Shown piece by piece: positions 9,037 to 18,366 of a stretch of 19,682 nucleotides of DNA. Source of the DNA: Bremia lactucae (lineage: Eukaryota > Oomycota > Peronosporomycetes > Peronosporales > Peronosporaceae); NCBI RefSeq assembly GCF_004359215.1, contig NC_090615.1:7885389-7905070 (forward strand), read 5' to 3'. The number at the start of each line of letters is the position of its first letter. Position 1 is the stretch's first letter. The position numbers and the translations under genes were made by a program. The notes beneath the pieces were generated by a model. That model worked only from the letters and a program-made list of their open reading frames with translations, was not told the DNA's origin and made no database searches.

Positions 9037-10097
9037 GATGTGTTCCCAGAAGAAGTGCCGAGCCGCCTACCAGCAGATAGGGGCATCGGGCACGAGATAG
9101 ACCTCGAACCTGGCACCAAGTATTGTGTGACCAGGCAATGGCCGTTGCCGAAAGAACAAGTCGATTATATCGATAAGTTCTTCGACAAGCGAGCCAAGGC
9201 GGGACATGTGCGTGAGAGCAAATCGCCTCACTGCAGCCCGACCTTTGTGTGCGTAAAGCCACAGGTAGATGGCGCGTGGTTCATGCTTACAATAAGCTGT
9301 ATTAGGCGACCATACCAACGCAAATCCCGCGGAAATATATTTTGTTGAAGTCCATGGGAAGTCAACTATCTTTTCCGCGTTGAATTTAAAAAGATAGCTA
9401 CTATCAGGTACTCATGAGAGAGTCCGATGTAGCCAAAACAGATGAAGCACCCCAAGCGGTATGCTTTGGGAGTGGCTTGTGATGCCCCAAGGTTTGAAAA
9501 ATGCACCAGCGACATTCAACCAAGTTATGGCTCACGTGATGCGTCAGCACCGTGCCTACGCGCCCCATTGCTTTGACGATGTATTCGTTCATAGTAGGGC
9601 CGCTGATGGGCCGAGCGCAATAGGGTCTCACAAGCCTCATTTTTAAGACGCTGTGTTGCAGACCTTGAAGGGCGCTTAATTGTACGTCAACTTGCAAAAG
9701 TGCGTCATAGGAGTCCCTGAGACACCTGTACTAGGCTGCATCGTTGGTACACATGGTGTACGAGCAGACCCAGACAAGGTAAAACCAGTAAAGGAATGGC
9801 CCATCTTACGGCATGTGAAGGATTTGCGCCAATTCCTAGGGCTCGCTAATTACTTGTATAAGTATAGCAAGAATTATGCGGAGCAAACTAAACCATTATC
9901 TGATCTCCTTAAAAAGGACACAGAATGGGTTTGGTTAAAAGAACAAGAAGATGCGTTCACATCAGTGAAGCAATCGCTTGTAGAGGCACCGGTCTTGGCA
10001 TTACCAGACGCGTATAAGCCCTTTAGCATCGCCTGCGATACAAGTAAGTTAGCAATCGGGAGCGCGCTTATGCCGTAGGATGACGACGGCATTGACC
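9037..10097 (+). pseudogene. Gypsy reverse transcriptase and RNase H start, right of gap
   Basis: It restarts with the same DVFPEEVPSRL entry region as 8315, loses one T near 9243 and so shifts frame after SPTF. From 9461 it reads VMPQGLKNAPATFNQVMAHV and then CFDDVFVHS, the palm motif with F in place of the usual Tyr of YxDD. From 9680 it reads YVNLQKC, LGCIVGTHGVRADPDK, FLGLANYLYKYSKNYAE, PLSDLLKKDTEWVW and finally FSIACDTSKLAIGSALM (RNase H first Asp). A stop follows at about 10078. Colinear + strand coding ends near 10097, where the inverted block begins. Confidence 0.85.
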
Positions 10098-10682
10098 AAT
10101 CGGTAGCGGTTTCAGTGGCGCATTGCTGCACAGTGCAGGCTAAACGCGCTGACACTGTTCGCAAGAGCAAATATAGTTGACCACCCATCGATATAAATGT
10201 GGCCACCAAATATCCTCTGCCACTCGTAAGAATGTCTTTTGGCGGCACAGGTGCCCGTTAGATGGCGCATCATGGAGCTCGTGAAGGATCATTAGCTTGA
10301 GATCTGTGTCTTAATGCACATATATTCTCAAGGGATCACAAGGTGACAGCTGATGCCATAACAGGCCATCGCTGGAGCTAAAGCGATTTAGCTTAGCTTT
10401 CAGGTGCGACGGAAGGGTTACCTTTCGTCCACCAAAGTGATTCAACAGCAGGTGAAAGGTCGTCCTGACTGTAGCTCTGTTTTATTTCAGAGGCTGATGA
10501 ACTCGTCACCTGGTATGCCTTCATGGCTGCCAACCTGAAGCTGAAATTGCGCTTCAGCATTAGACACACTTTCCTGGTGTATTACCTCGAAGTCTTGTCT
10601 GCGCGATAAAGCGTCAGCCAAGGAATTTGACTTACCCGGCTTGTATTCAACTTTGAAATTATTATCAGAGAAGAATGTAAGG
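10098..10682 (-). pseudogene. Inverted pol block: RNase H end plus integrase zinc finger
   Basis: On the - strand from 10682 the frame reads TFFSDNNFKVEYKPGKSNS and LADALSRRQDFEV, the end of RNase H. Farther on (about 10290-10160) comes LMILHELHDAPSNGH, then YICSCEQCQRV with His-His-Cys-Cys zinc ligands, and finally NAPLKPLPI ending near 10098. That is the exact pol segment expected between the + strand RNase H start that stops at 10097 and the + strand integrase core that starts at 10683. It is therefore a segment of the same element turned round in place, with some sequence lost at both junctions. Confidence 0.85.
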
Positions 10683-11226
10683 CAAAATGGTGAATTTAGC
10701 AATATGTAAATCATCGATCACAGACAAGGAGGCAGCTCTCTTGTTCCTGGACCATGTATACCGACTACACGGTATGCCTAAGTCCATAGTATCGGACCTA
10801 AATCCACGTTTTACGTCTGGGTTTTGGCGACGTGTGTATGACTGCAAAGTAGCAAGCATCATACGTCGATCGCAGATCATCCCCAGACCGATGGCCAACA
10901 GAACGTGCCAATCGGGTTGTGGCGGATGTCTTGCGCACGATAGCAACTCCCAAAGAATGAAGCAAGCAATTACCTTTGTAGAGTTCGCTATAAATAACAG
11001 TGTCCACGCCAGTACGAGTAAGGCACCGTTTTATATAAACGGACTGCGCCACCCTCGGAAGCTAGTCTCGTTTGTGCGCAGCCCGAGTCTTAGTGGGGGA
11101 GGGCCCCTCACTATGCTCGGTGCGAAAGAGGGACATAGTTTCGTCAATATGACGATGACCCATGAGGGTATCTTGTCAAAGGCAGAAACTTGCCCTAGTG
11201 ACCCTGCCAGTTTTAGCAGTGGTTAA
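10683..11226 (+). pseudogene. Gypsy integrase core, broken
   Basis: It begins abruptly at KMVNLAICKSSITDKEAALL and continues VYRLHGMPKSIVSDLNPRFT (second catalytic Asp, with the usual DRDPRF altered). It then shifts frame. HPQTDGQ followed by ERANRVVADVL in a neighbouring frame keeps the catalytic Glu region. FVEFAINNSVHASTSKAPFY and NGLRHPR follow at about 10977-11055. The part holding the first catalytic Asp (the 'sMDFv.gLP' motif) is missing, lost at the inversion junction. Confidence 0.8.
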
Positions 11227-11890
11227 TAAAACTACGTCCTATGAACGGCCTTTCGGCGGTGTCGTAGGCGAGTTTGATGTTAAAAGCATGAGCGAGGCTC
11301 AACGCTTTGTGGATGAGCGATTAGCCATCACACGAAAAGTCCGTGATGCGATGGCAAGCGCACAGGACAAGCAAAAAGAATATGCGGGCCGAAATAGTCG
11401 CAAAAATAATGAACGCGTAAGAGGGTGAAAAAGTACTATTAAGTACCTAAGAATGCAATTTTCGTACTACCTGGAGGTACTACGAAGTTGTTGCCGCGTT
11501 CATTGAGCCCTTTACGGTGGTTCCTAAATTATAGGCTCACCCTTCCCCGTATCTGAAGACGCACCCCATATTTTATGTAGGTTCGTCTGAAACGGTTTGT
11601 AGACCCAAATGAAGTCACAAACCCCCATCTGTCTAAGAATACCGATGGTGACGCCGATTGTGAGTCGAGTGTCGTTCGGGTGAGGGAGATGGAGAAGGCG
11701 AAAAACTATCAGCCGACCAACTCCCACCACGAACAGGACTCGGAGAACGAGAGACATCACGCGAGTAACGCGGATCCCTTAGCCAAGCGAGTCTTCAGGC
11801 TTTCATAACCCTGATGAGCCTTCGCTCGGACATCATAAAGATCCTAGTCAGTCGCGAGACTTGACCCCCGATATCCGCAATACGTCATTC
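11227..11890 (+). pseudogene. Post-integrase region of element 2
   Basis: It reads AQRFVDERLAITRKVRDAMA and QDKQKEYAGRN up to 11428, the usual helix after gypsy integrase. Then, in shifted frames, it reads VLLSTXELPK-like sequence, GGTTKLLPRFIEPFTVV and THPIFYVG, which is the GPF/Y-type module joining integrase to the tail. Beyond about 11610 a Ser/His/Glu-rich linker continues (DCESSVVRVREMEKAKNYQ) to about 11890. No chromodomain is seen. Reading the other strand here gives a Ser-Pro-rich shadow, which I do not annotate. Confidence 0.65.
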
Positions 11891-12540
11891 AGCAGCGCTT
11901 GACTCCTGTGACTGAACGGACGAAGGTAAGGCAGCTGCGAGTAGGTGGCACCGCTGCGTGAGGCAAAGGTATCAGATCCTCGTCCAATGGAGAGGTTGCG
12001 GAAGAGTTTCGACACTTAGGAACCGATCGATACCCTACGTATTGACGTGCACGGCTGTGTGACTGCCTACGAAAAGAGGCACCAGCTGAGGTCTCATCGC
12101 TAGTATCAAATGGACTAGCAGAAGTAGCGTAATGAGAAGAAACAGAAGGTACAGTACCGCCCATGATTTCTTTAACACGCAAGCGGGCGAAATTAATTCG
12201 CTGCGACCGCTGTTTCATCACATCGTAATGTGAATGATTGCGGCGCGCGAATTCCGGCTCGTATTGGTCGGGCGTTTCATTTAAATGCAACACGACCGGG
12301 ATCGGAGAAACACGTCCAATTGATTTCCTCTGAGACCTCCTTGCATCATAGACGCCATAATAATAATGTGCGTCTACAACAGCACGCTCTAAGAGCGATG
12401 CTCTCGGCGCGTTGGCACGAGACCATTAAGATGGGGGGGCATAAGTGGTATGCCACCCGTCACATAGCCACGTTTGATAGGACTGGCTTGTGACACCGAC
12501 TGAGCACGCTCTCGTGTCGTCGGCGGTCAGGCTCTCTATA
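11889..12540 (-). pseudogene. Unidentified protein-like sequence between element 2 and transposase
   Basis: The - strand frame from about 12420 to 11892 is open for at least 134 codons (ATG at 12293; it stays open upstream of that ATG). It has a realistic composition: VLHLNETPDQYEPEFARRN, then MKQRSQRINFARLRVKEIMG, then a Ser/Thr-rich tail. I recognise no family. It lies between the decayed tail of element 2 (+) and the pogo-like transposase (-), with the transposase upstream of it on the same strand. It could be a gag-like piece of another element, an antisense reading frame of element 2, or chance. Stops occur upstream of about 12430. Confidence 0.35.
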
Positions 12541-12625
12541 TCAGAACCATTGTGAATAATGGTCTGAGCATTAGACTGTGTGGTTTTATTAATGGATAAG
12601 CAGCTGCTCTTTTAGGAGCAGTGCT
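12541..12625. repeat. Two short inverted repeats downstream of transposase stop
   Basis: CAGAACCATT...AATGGTCTG (12542-12565) and GCTGCTC...GAGCAGT (about 12603-12622) can each form a small hairpin just after the transposase stop codon. They could be part of a transposon end, but I find no matching inverted copy on the other side, so the function is open. Confidence 0.3.
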
Positions 12626-14148
12626 CTAATCAAAGCTCACTCGGCTAGCCAGCGCGGACGACGAGACAGCATTAGAAAATGTTGTTGTCTCCATGTTTGG
12701 AGCAATAAGAGAAATTTGAACGGGCAATAAAGCGCCATCAATCTCTTGTTCATTTAGCTCTGGCTGATCACTCTTGTCTTCTTCGACAGAGTTGAGAAGC
12801 CGTGAACGGCCATCAGATTGCGGAGCGGCAGGTGTTTGAGCTTGGTTTCCAGGTCCTGCCATCAGAGCTCTCACCTCCTTCTCGGTCTCCTTCTCGCCCT
12901 CCTTGTTCTCTCCTTCCTCCCTTGGCGTGATAACCGTGACAGGCTTTGCAAACAGCCCGGAGTGGTTGAAGCAGTTCTTGATCGTGCTGGCCGGAATCTC
13001 TGTCCAGGCAGAAAGAGACTAGCGCGTAGCTGTAAGCTGGTCAACTTTGTAAATTTGCCAATCTCGCCGCGTTCGTCGCAATCCAGAGCGCGCTGGAGAT
13101 GGTAGCGCCGGTAACGCCTTTTTAAATAGGCAATTTTGGCGGCATCCATTGGTTAAACTTTCGAGGTCGCGTTGGGCAGAAGGGGCTAAACCTTGACGTT
13201 GGTCAGCTGCAGGTCCACAATAGGGGCGCATTGTCGGTCAAGAGGCCGACCCTCCTGCCTTGATCTTTAAGCATTTGTCAGATGTTTGCAAGATTAATAG
13301 GCTAATCCCTAGGCAGAAGGTTGCAAACATACTTTTCTAACTTTGTCAACATTGAGAAGCCATTTCAATAAAAACTGTCCGGTCATCCATGCTTTCACGT
13401 TGTGCCTGTAAAGGAATCCGAACTGCTTTCATGTTTTCTTGTTGAAACTCCGCAGTTTTTTTGGCTCGTCCGGTGAAGAATGGCTGGGGCTTATCAGACC
13501 CATCAGCATTCGCTGTGAAAGCTAGGGTGATGCGTGTCTGTATATCAGTTGTCAGCTTCTTAATTCAACTGGAAATACAAATGAAGACCAATTTTCCTTG
13601 TCTTTCTTGTGCCCCTCAACCTCTGTCTGAGCGATCGTCCTATCAGGTGTTATGATGTAAAAAGTCCTGTGAAAGCTAAGTCAGCAAGGGTATTCCATCT
13701 CAAACAAAGGTAAAACTGAACTTACCATTCTCATCCATGTTGTAAACATCACGGAGATAATTCCCGGTAATAACCGTCTTCATCTTAGGTAGAGCCACGT
13801 TCGAAGCCTCCGCATCAACCGATTCCAAGTGATTCGGCAAGTCTTTGAGCCGTTGCGCAGATCACATCCCCGGTGCTGGCACTGCAGCATCCAGAATGCC
13901 ACTGCCTCCTCTACCACTGGGTGCTGGACAAGGCGCTCAGGAGCGCTTGGCGTTGAGGCTGATATAGCCCATTGCCTCCAGCTCAGCACGTTCTTAATGA
14001 TATTGCTGAAAGTAGCCTGAGTCACGCCTTGGTGAGGTTAAACTAACTTGTCGCCCAGGCAGCTAAGCCTACTGGCTAATGCTGCGATTGGCATCTTTGT
14101 GTTGCAATTCTGCAGGCGTTGAGCATTGGTAAGGCGAGCTTGCGTCAT
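12626..14148 (-). pseudogene. pogo/Tigger-like DDE transposase, degenerate
   Basis: On the - strand it starts ATG at 14148 (MTQARLTNAQRLQ) and ends at a stop in 12626-12628. The pieces in order are: an N-terminal HTH region; a CENP-B type HTH segment at about 13925-13860 (HPVVEEAVAFWMLQCQHRG); NMDENGLF with the first catalytic Asp codon at 13733-13735, split by an intron; PDRTIAQTEVEGHKKDK at about 13640-13590; ADGSDKPQPFFTGRAKK-like sequence near 13490; LLTDNAP (second Asp, 13233-13235); QPMDAAKIAYLKRRYRRYH (third Asp, 13144-13146); and EIPASTIKNCFNHSGLF near 12990-12940. A charged, Pro/Ser-rich tail closes it. This is the DDE_1 (Tigger/jerky/CENP-B related) order. Several frameshifts, an in-frame TAA before the third Asp and an internal deletion between HTH and catalytic domain (near 13830) make it inactive. 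No terminal inverted repeats were found. Confidence 0.85.
13667..13725 (-). other. Putative 59-base spliceosomal intron in the transposase
   Basis: On the - strand the sequence GTAAGT starts directly after AATG of NMDEN and the segment ends TTTCACAG before GACTTTTT. Removing it joins NMDEN to GLF, which restores the NMDE-x-GLF catalytic motif of pogo-like transposases. A branch-like CTGAC (in TTGCTGACTTAG) lies about 20 bases before the acceptor. The length fits the short introns of oomycetes. Confidence 0.7.
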
Positions 14149-14400
14149 CTGTGTGCGTTGCAAAGAGTGGGATTAAAAGTCGGCAAAATAAAGTCACACG
14201 TTGTTCTTCACAAAGAACACCAACCCCAGCGAAAAAACAGGATGGCTACGTGTCTCTTACTGTTGACTAGAGGAAAAAATTCGAAGTGAATTTATTAAAT
14301 CAAATCTGCTTAGCACTCTTCTGAGCGACGGTTTTTCTAAACCTTAACAATTGATCCATGTAGGTTGGTAATTACGCTAAGTGAAAATAGTTGCTTAAAA
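14149..14400. other. Transposase upstream region, no gene seen
   Basis: AT-rich sequence on the 5' side of the transposase. It would contain the transposon's own leader and left end, but no terminal repeat or TATA box can be assigned with confidence. Confidence 0.4.
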
Positions 14401-14574
14401 TGATAACCTCAACAAGAAGTGTAAAAGATGGAAGGGACGTGACTTCGTGGGAGTGAAGTCCTGGTGAGCCCTAAACACCAGATACCGGTTTCTACTTTTC
14501 CATTTTGGGATTTGATCTCATACCAAGTTTATAGACACCTTTTCCTCACGTCCTAGTCCGCTTGAGCTAATTTC
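14400..14574 (-). repeat. tRNA-like / possible SINE sequence
   Basis: On the - strand, starting right at the LTR edge, TTAGCTCAAGCGG resembles an RNA polymerase III A box. About 50 bases later GAGATCAAATCCC resembles a B box. The order and spacing fit a tRNA or a tRNA-derived SINE head, although acceptor and T stems do not pair well. Downstream are two inverted repeats (CTGGTG...CACCAG and GACTTC...GAAGTC, at about 14437-14485) that could belong to a SINE body. A degenerate tRNA is the alternative. Confidence 0.35.
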
Positions 14575-15011
14575 TGTAACGGGGCACTGCCGACTTGTAC
14601 TGCTTCAGTACAGGTCCGATTCGCACTACTTCAGTGCGAGTGGTGCCTCACGACACTTCACGTACACTAGTACGTGCAGAGGAAGACTCTCATTAAAACA
14701 CTTGTTAAAGAGTGTTAAAAGTAAATTCTTTTTAATATAATTAAGTTTTTCTGTTTCTATCTATATAACACTATCTTAATTATATACTAATACAGAACAT
14801 GTAATAAAGTCTTATCTGTCTCTCTCTTTGCGCGCGTCCAGCGCTGACTGGACCGCGGAGAAAGTAGATATAATGGCCCTTAATACCAATGGATAAGCTT
14901 TCCGAATATTTCTACGTAAAGTAATATTCTTCAAATATTATCTACCTTTTAAGTAATATGATAATTAACAACCTTTAAGTGTTAAGTTCATGTAACGATA
15001 CAGCCCGTTTA
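14575..15011 (-). repeat. Solo LTR, family A, inverted
   Basis: Read on the + strand it begins TGTAACGGGG and ends near CAGCCCGTTTA, the reverse complement of the LTR at 4005-4432. The TATA-like block is at 14775-14786 and the hairpins at 14592-14685. No primer-binding site follows its 3' end and no purine tract precedes its 5' end, so it looks like a solo LTR left by recombination. The 5 bases on each side (ATTTC and GTCTC) do not match, so no target-site duplication is seen. Confidence 0.8.
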
Positions 15012-15933
15012 GTCTCAAAACACGTCTTCAATAATTAGCGGTGCAATACTAAAACTGACTTGAGGCACAACCTGAACCAGGTTTATAAACAAAAGGTGAG
15101 GACCTGAATTGATAGCCAGAAGACCTCTGGGTTCTTTGGGGCTGCCTTTCCTGCTGGTTTTGGAGAATCTTGGTTTGGGGGTGGAATTGAGGTGGGTTTT
15201 CTGGTGGGTTTTCGCTTTTTTTACCTCTGATTAATTGATATTTTTACTACAGCATATGTATGACGCAACCACAGTATAATTCGATAACTAATACCTTGAT
15301 AAATTATAGTAATGTATGTACATAGGATGTATAGGTTATCAGAGGGAGGACTGTATATCATTACGTATTTGACGACACTGGTATCGTGAATACTGACTTG
15401 CTGTGATTATTGATACGAAACAACCGGTGTTCGAGACAAGGCCAAATAATAGCAAGGATAAAACATCTCTACGACTTTTCAGATCTTTGTCATTTATTAT
15501 ACAAAATTTGAAAGGACAGAAGACGTTTATCACGTGATGCTTCGGTCTTTTGTCACCTAAGAACTTTCTGTCAGTAGAGATGATTCTACCTTGTTCGAAA
15601 TTGGCTGAAACAGATTCCCTTTCTTTCAACAAAAAAACATTGGCAGAAGCAGCAGTTTAAGGTTTGTAGTATGCTTGCGTACAGTTACATACATGCAAGG
15701 TGACGTCTCCATAAGCAACGATGAAGTTGGGGACTGGAAGGAACAGAGGTACTACTAGTGCCCACTTTTGAAAGCTGACGGGGTGGGTCCAAATTGTTGA
15801 TAAGTGTCGGCAGAACTTCGACTTAGTCAAAGATACCCAACCAAGCTGAAATTCTCTCGAGCGGAATGTCCGTTCATTCAATATCAGTCTAGCGTTGGCA
15901 ATTCGTAGTAGCAGTTGTAAGTTATAAGCCCTG
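15012..15933. other. Intergenic region downstream of ELP2
   Basis: No gene is supported. A G/T-rich stretch at about 15120-15225 reads on the - strand as roughly 40 open codons rich in Lys and Pro (PPPNQDSPKPAGKAAPKNPE), unrecognised and lacking a start. The - strand frames at 15339-15632 and 15657-15986 have no family features, and the latter overlaps the ELP2 end. The region probably includes the ELP2 3' UTR. No polyadenylation signal was singled out. Confidence 0.4.
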
Positions 15934-18366
15934 TCAGATGTCGACGGCGTACACACGCACTGAGCTATCGCTGCTGGCTGCTGCAAGCACTAATTCATCA
16001 ATGCAAATCGTTGGACGCCATGCTAGACGTAAAACTGCAGAAGATGGTGACAATTTCCACTCCACATTGCCCGCTGAAGTGCAGATTACTGCGGCATGCT
16101 CGTCCCTACCTCTCATGATTGTGAAAAATTGGATTGCCCCAGTCTCGAGACCAACAGCAAGCAAATCGGCATTTTCTGACAAGGGGCAAGGTGCAAACGC
16201 CACAGCTGTGACAGCAGCTTCAAAGCAAACTGGTGCACAGGCCCGACACCAGATGCCTTGAGCTAGCCACCAAAGCGATATTGACTGGTCTCGGGACCCG
16301 AGAGCAAACATGGCCGAATCAGGTGCCCATGAACAACTCCAGATGATCCGTTTGTGCGCTTTTACATGCTCTAGAAGCACAAATTGTTGCTCAGGAGATT
16401 GCTGCCGCTCGTAGAGGCAAAAGTGACGGTCTTTTGATACCGACAGGAGATACTGGTCGTTTTGTGAGAAAGCCAGTTGCACTACAGAGCTCTTGTGACC
16501 TATAAGAGGCTGTTGAGCTTCACTCCAATCCAAAGTATTCCAAAGGCGGACCGCAGCAAATTCCTCTTCCCGCGACTTGCACGCAGATGCAATCAAGTCT
16601 CCAGCACTCGAAGATGTCACGCTAAGCAGCTCGTTCCCATGACCGTAGAGTTTGTGCTGCTCAGGCCATAGCGTCCTGTGGCTTAAACAATCCCCCACAG
16701 GAATTAAAATCTCGTCACATAGTTTCGCGTACCCATTATCCTTATCATTGTCCACTATTGATTTTTCACTTTGCGGCGGTTTATTTGTCAAGCTCAATTC
16801 AGGTTGGTAAGCATGCGGAACTTTTCGAGCTTGCAAGTCTGTTTTGTATGGTACTTCAGCTATTGCAGTCTTGTCATTTTGAGCGAAATGGATAAAACTC
16901 CTGACCATGTCAGGAGCTTCAAATACACGCAAAATCTTTTCATCTGCACCGCTCACAAACTGACTGATTGCTTCTCGCTCTCTCAAGACGAAACACGCGC
17001 AATTGATTTCATAGCCATGCACTTGAGCTCTTGATATTTCGTACCACTCTTGAAAAGAATTTCGCGCATGATTGAATGGGGCCAAAATACGGGCTGTCTG
17101 ATCGAATGACACAGACGCCAAATAATCTCCACGGGGTGACCACGACAGGTCGCTGACTTCAGCCCCATGACCGTTTACAGAAATCGATGGAAGGAATGAG
17201 TTTGACGGTGCTGGTTGCTGCTCCCACCGCTCCAATTGTCCACCAAAGCCGAGCGAGATCAAATCCAAACGGCTCTTAAGCGATGATAGCAAACCTGCAG
17301 AGAGTAGGCCATTTCCTCCTAGTTCACCGACTCGAATCGACGGAGACCAAAGCTCTGTCGTATCCGGTGCTCTCTTCCACAAAATAAGCGTGTTATCCAT
17401 AGAGGAAGTAAGCAATGCCGAGCCGTGTTCGATCCACTGCACGGACGTAACCCAATCATCATGACCTTGTAGCAACGCGTCAAAGCTTCCAGTATACAGC
17501 AAATGGCGTGAAATAGCCTGCAATGGATTGTTTTCACTTCCACGCGTCATTGCTGCATCTCTTTCACTTGTCGTGATTTTCCATAACCGAATCCTTTCAT
17601 CCTGTGACGCCGATGCAAGAAGAACAGTATCTCCCACCTCCCCTCGATGTTTTTCAAAAGCAAGGCTGCGAATCCAGTCTCCATGCCCGCTGAGCTCCAG
17701 CAACTCGGTCACACTGTCCGTCACTTCGAGTAAATGCACCTTCCCGTCCACTCCACCTGCAGCAAGTAAAATGCTTTGAGTTTTACTATTTCCGTGCACC
17801 AATGTCATCATGTCCACTGCTTCCATGATACTCTTGGATCCAAATTCCAGTTGATGCAATCGCGTCACGTTCCTTCCCTCTCTCCGCTCAAACACCGCCA
17901 ATGTCCCATCTGAATAAGCTGCGGCATAAATTTTGCGGGTCAGCATCTCAGATGCGGCCAATGCCGATACTGCAGCCGCTGATACCGCTTGATTATCACT
18001 CTGCGGCGATTGTACCTTCCAATCCCCGTCTGTATTCCTTGTCCATACGAATATACGGCCTTCCGAGTCACCGGCTAATATGCAAACGTCGCAAAATTGA
18101 TCTTCCCTCATCATTTTAACACAAGTTAGTATTGTAGTCTCAGCTGTGACCTCTCCGTGCTTTAACGTCTCCACTACCTTGATCGGCGACGAATGAGGGT
18201 TGTCGTTGACATTTCTACACATTATACATACTACGTTCTTGGATACAAACGCGCCACAGTAAGTGCTGCAAGACGAGTATTGCTGTAGATCTAATGGCAC
18301 GATCGAAATCGCATTTGCATTGGGATTGCAGCCAGCAGCTACATGCGCCAGCGCCGCCAACACCAT
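15934..18366 (-). CDS. ELP2: Elongator complex protein 2 (WD40 repeat subunit)
   Basis: ELP2 is the double WD40-propeller scaffold of Elongator, which modifies wobble uridines (cm5U) of tRNAs together with ELP1 and the ELP3 catalytic subunit. The frame is single-exon and uninterrupted. It is 854 codons from the first ATG (18498) or 810 from the ATG at 18366. I prefer the latter because family similarity starts at VLAALAHVAAGCNPNAN and 810 aa is close to the usual 790-830. In 854-aa numbering, WD repeats include GHGDWIRSLAF (271-281), GHDDWVTSVQW (345-355), GHGAEVSDLSW (443-453), the FVSGADEKILRVFEAP repeat (514-529), the ELP2-typical LWPEQHKLYGHGNELLSV (610-627), GHKSSVVQLAF (667-677), AHKRIIWSCSW (714-724) and a last blade ending SDSSVRVYAVDI. 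It has no signal peptide or membrane segment, as expected for a cytosolic/nuclear protein. Confidence 0.93.
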   Translation of the reverse strand: MVLAALAHVAAGCNPNANAISIVPLDLQQYSSCSTYCGAFVSKNVVCIMCRNVNDNPHSSPIKVVETLKHGEVTAETTILTCVKMMREDQFCDVCILAGDSEGRIFVWTRNTDGDWKVQSPQSDNQAVSAAAVSALAASEMLTRKIYAAAYSDGTLAVFERREGRNVTRLHQLEFGSKSIMEAVDMMTLVHGNSKTQSILLAAGGVDGKVHLLEVTDSVTELLELSGHGDWIRSLAFEKHRGEVGDTVLLASASQDERIRLWKITTSERDAAMTRGSENNPLQAISRHLLYTGSFDALLQGHDDWVTSVQWIEHGSALLTSSMDNTLILWKRAPDTTELWSPSIRVGELGGNGLLSAGLLSSLKSRLDLISLGFGGQLERWEQQPAPSNSFLPSISVNGHGAEVSDLSWSPRGDYLASVSFDQTARILAPFNHARNSFQEWYEISRAQVHGYEINCACFVLREREAISQFVSGADEKILRVFEAPDMVRSFIHFAQNDKTAIAEVPYKTDLQARKVPHAYQPELSLTNKPPQSEKSIVDNDKDNGYAKLCDEILIPVGDCLSHRTLWPEQHKLYGHGNELLSVTSSSAGDLIASACKSREEEFAAVRLWNTLDWSEAQQPLIGHKSSVVQLAFSQNDQYLLSVSKDRHFCLYERQQSPEQQFVLLEHVKAHKRIIWSCSWAPDSAMFALGSRDQSISLWWLAQGIWCRACAPVCFEAAVTAVAFAPCPLSENADLLAVGLETGAIQFFTIMRGRDEHAAVICTSAGNVEWKLSPSSAVLRLAWRPTICIDELVLAAASSDSSVRVYAVDI

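Larger units (their letters stand above)
5734..11890 (+). mobile_element. Ty3/gypsy LTR retrotransposon 2, degenerate and rearranged
   Basis: In order on the + strand: LTR (family B), primer-binding site, gag, protease, reverse transcriptase, RNase H, integrase core and post-integrase linker. The order is that of Ty3/gypsy elements. The copy contains many stops and frameshifts, a 411-base N gap, a near-duplicate RT segment on both sides of the gap, and an inverted block at about 10098-10682 carrying the end of RNase H and the integrase zinc finger. No + strand family B LTR is found to its right within the window, so the 3' end is missing or was displaced. Confidence 0.85.

Noticed and set aside
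8169..9262. Long - strand frames across the N run opposite RT
   Set aside because: They cross 411 undetermined bases read as X and are the reverse of well-recognised RT motifs.
11524..11760. Ser-Pro-rich reading on the - strand
   Set aside because: The + strand here continues the post-integrase linker of element 2 (THPIFYVG, then DCESSVVRVREMEK). The Ser-Pro pattern is the complement of Glu/Arg-rich + codons.
12230..12493. + strand frame of 87 codons
   Set aside because: Basic, His/Arg-rich composition typical of a shadow frame; it partly overlaps the more protein-like - strand frame.
15657..15986. - strand frame of 109 codons at the ELP2 end
   Set aside because: It overlaps the ELP2 C-terminus in another frame and shows no domain or family features.
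16477..17779. Several + strand frames opposite ELP2
   Set aside because: They are shadows of the conserved WD40 coding strand.
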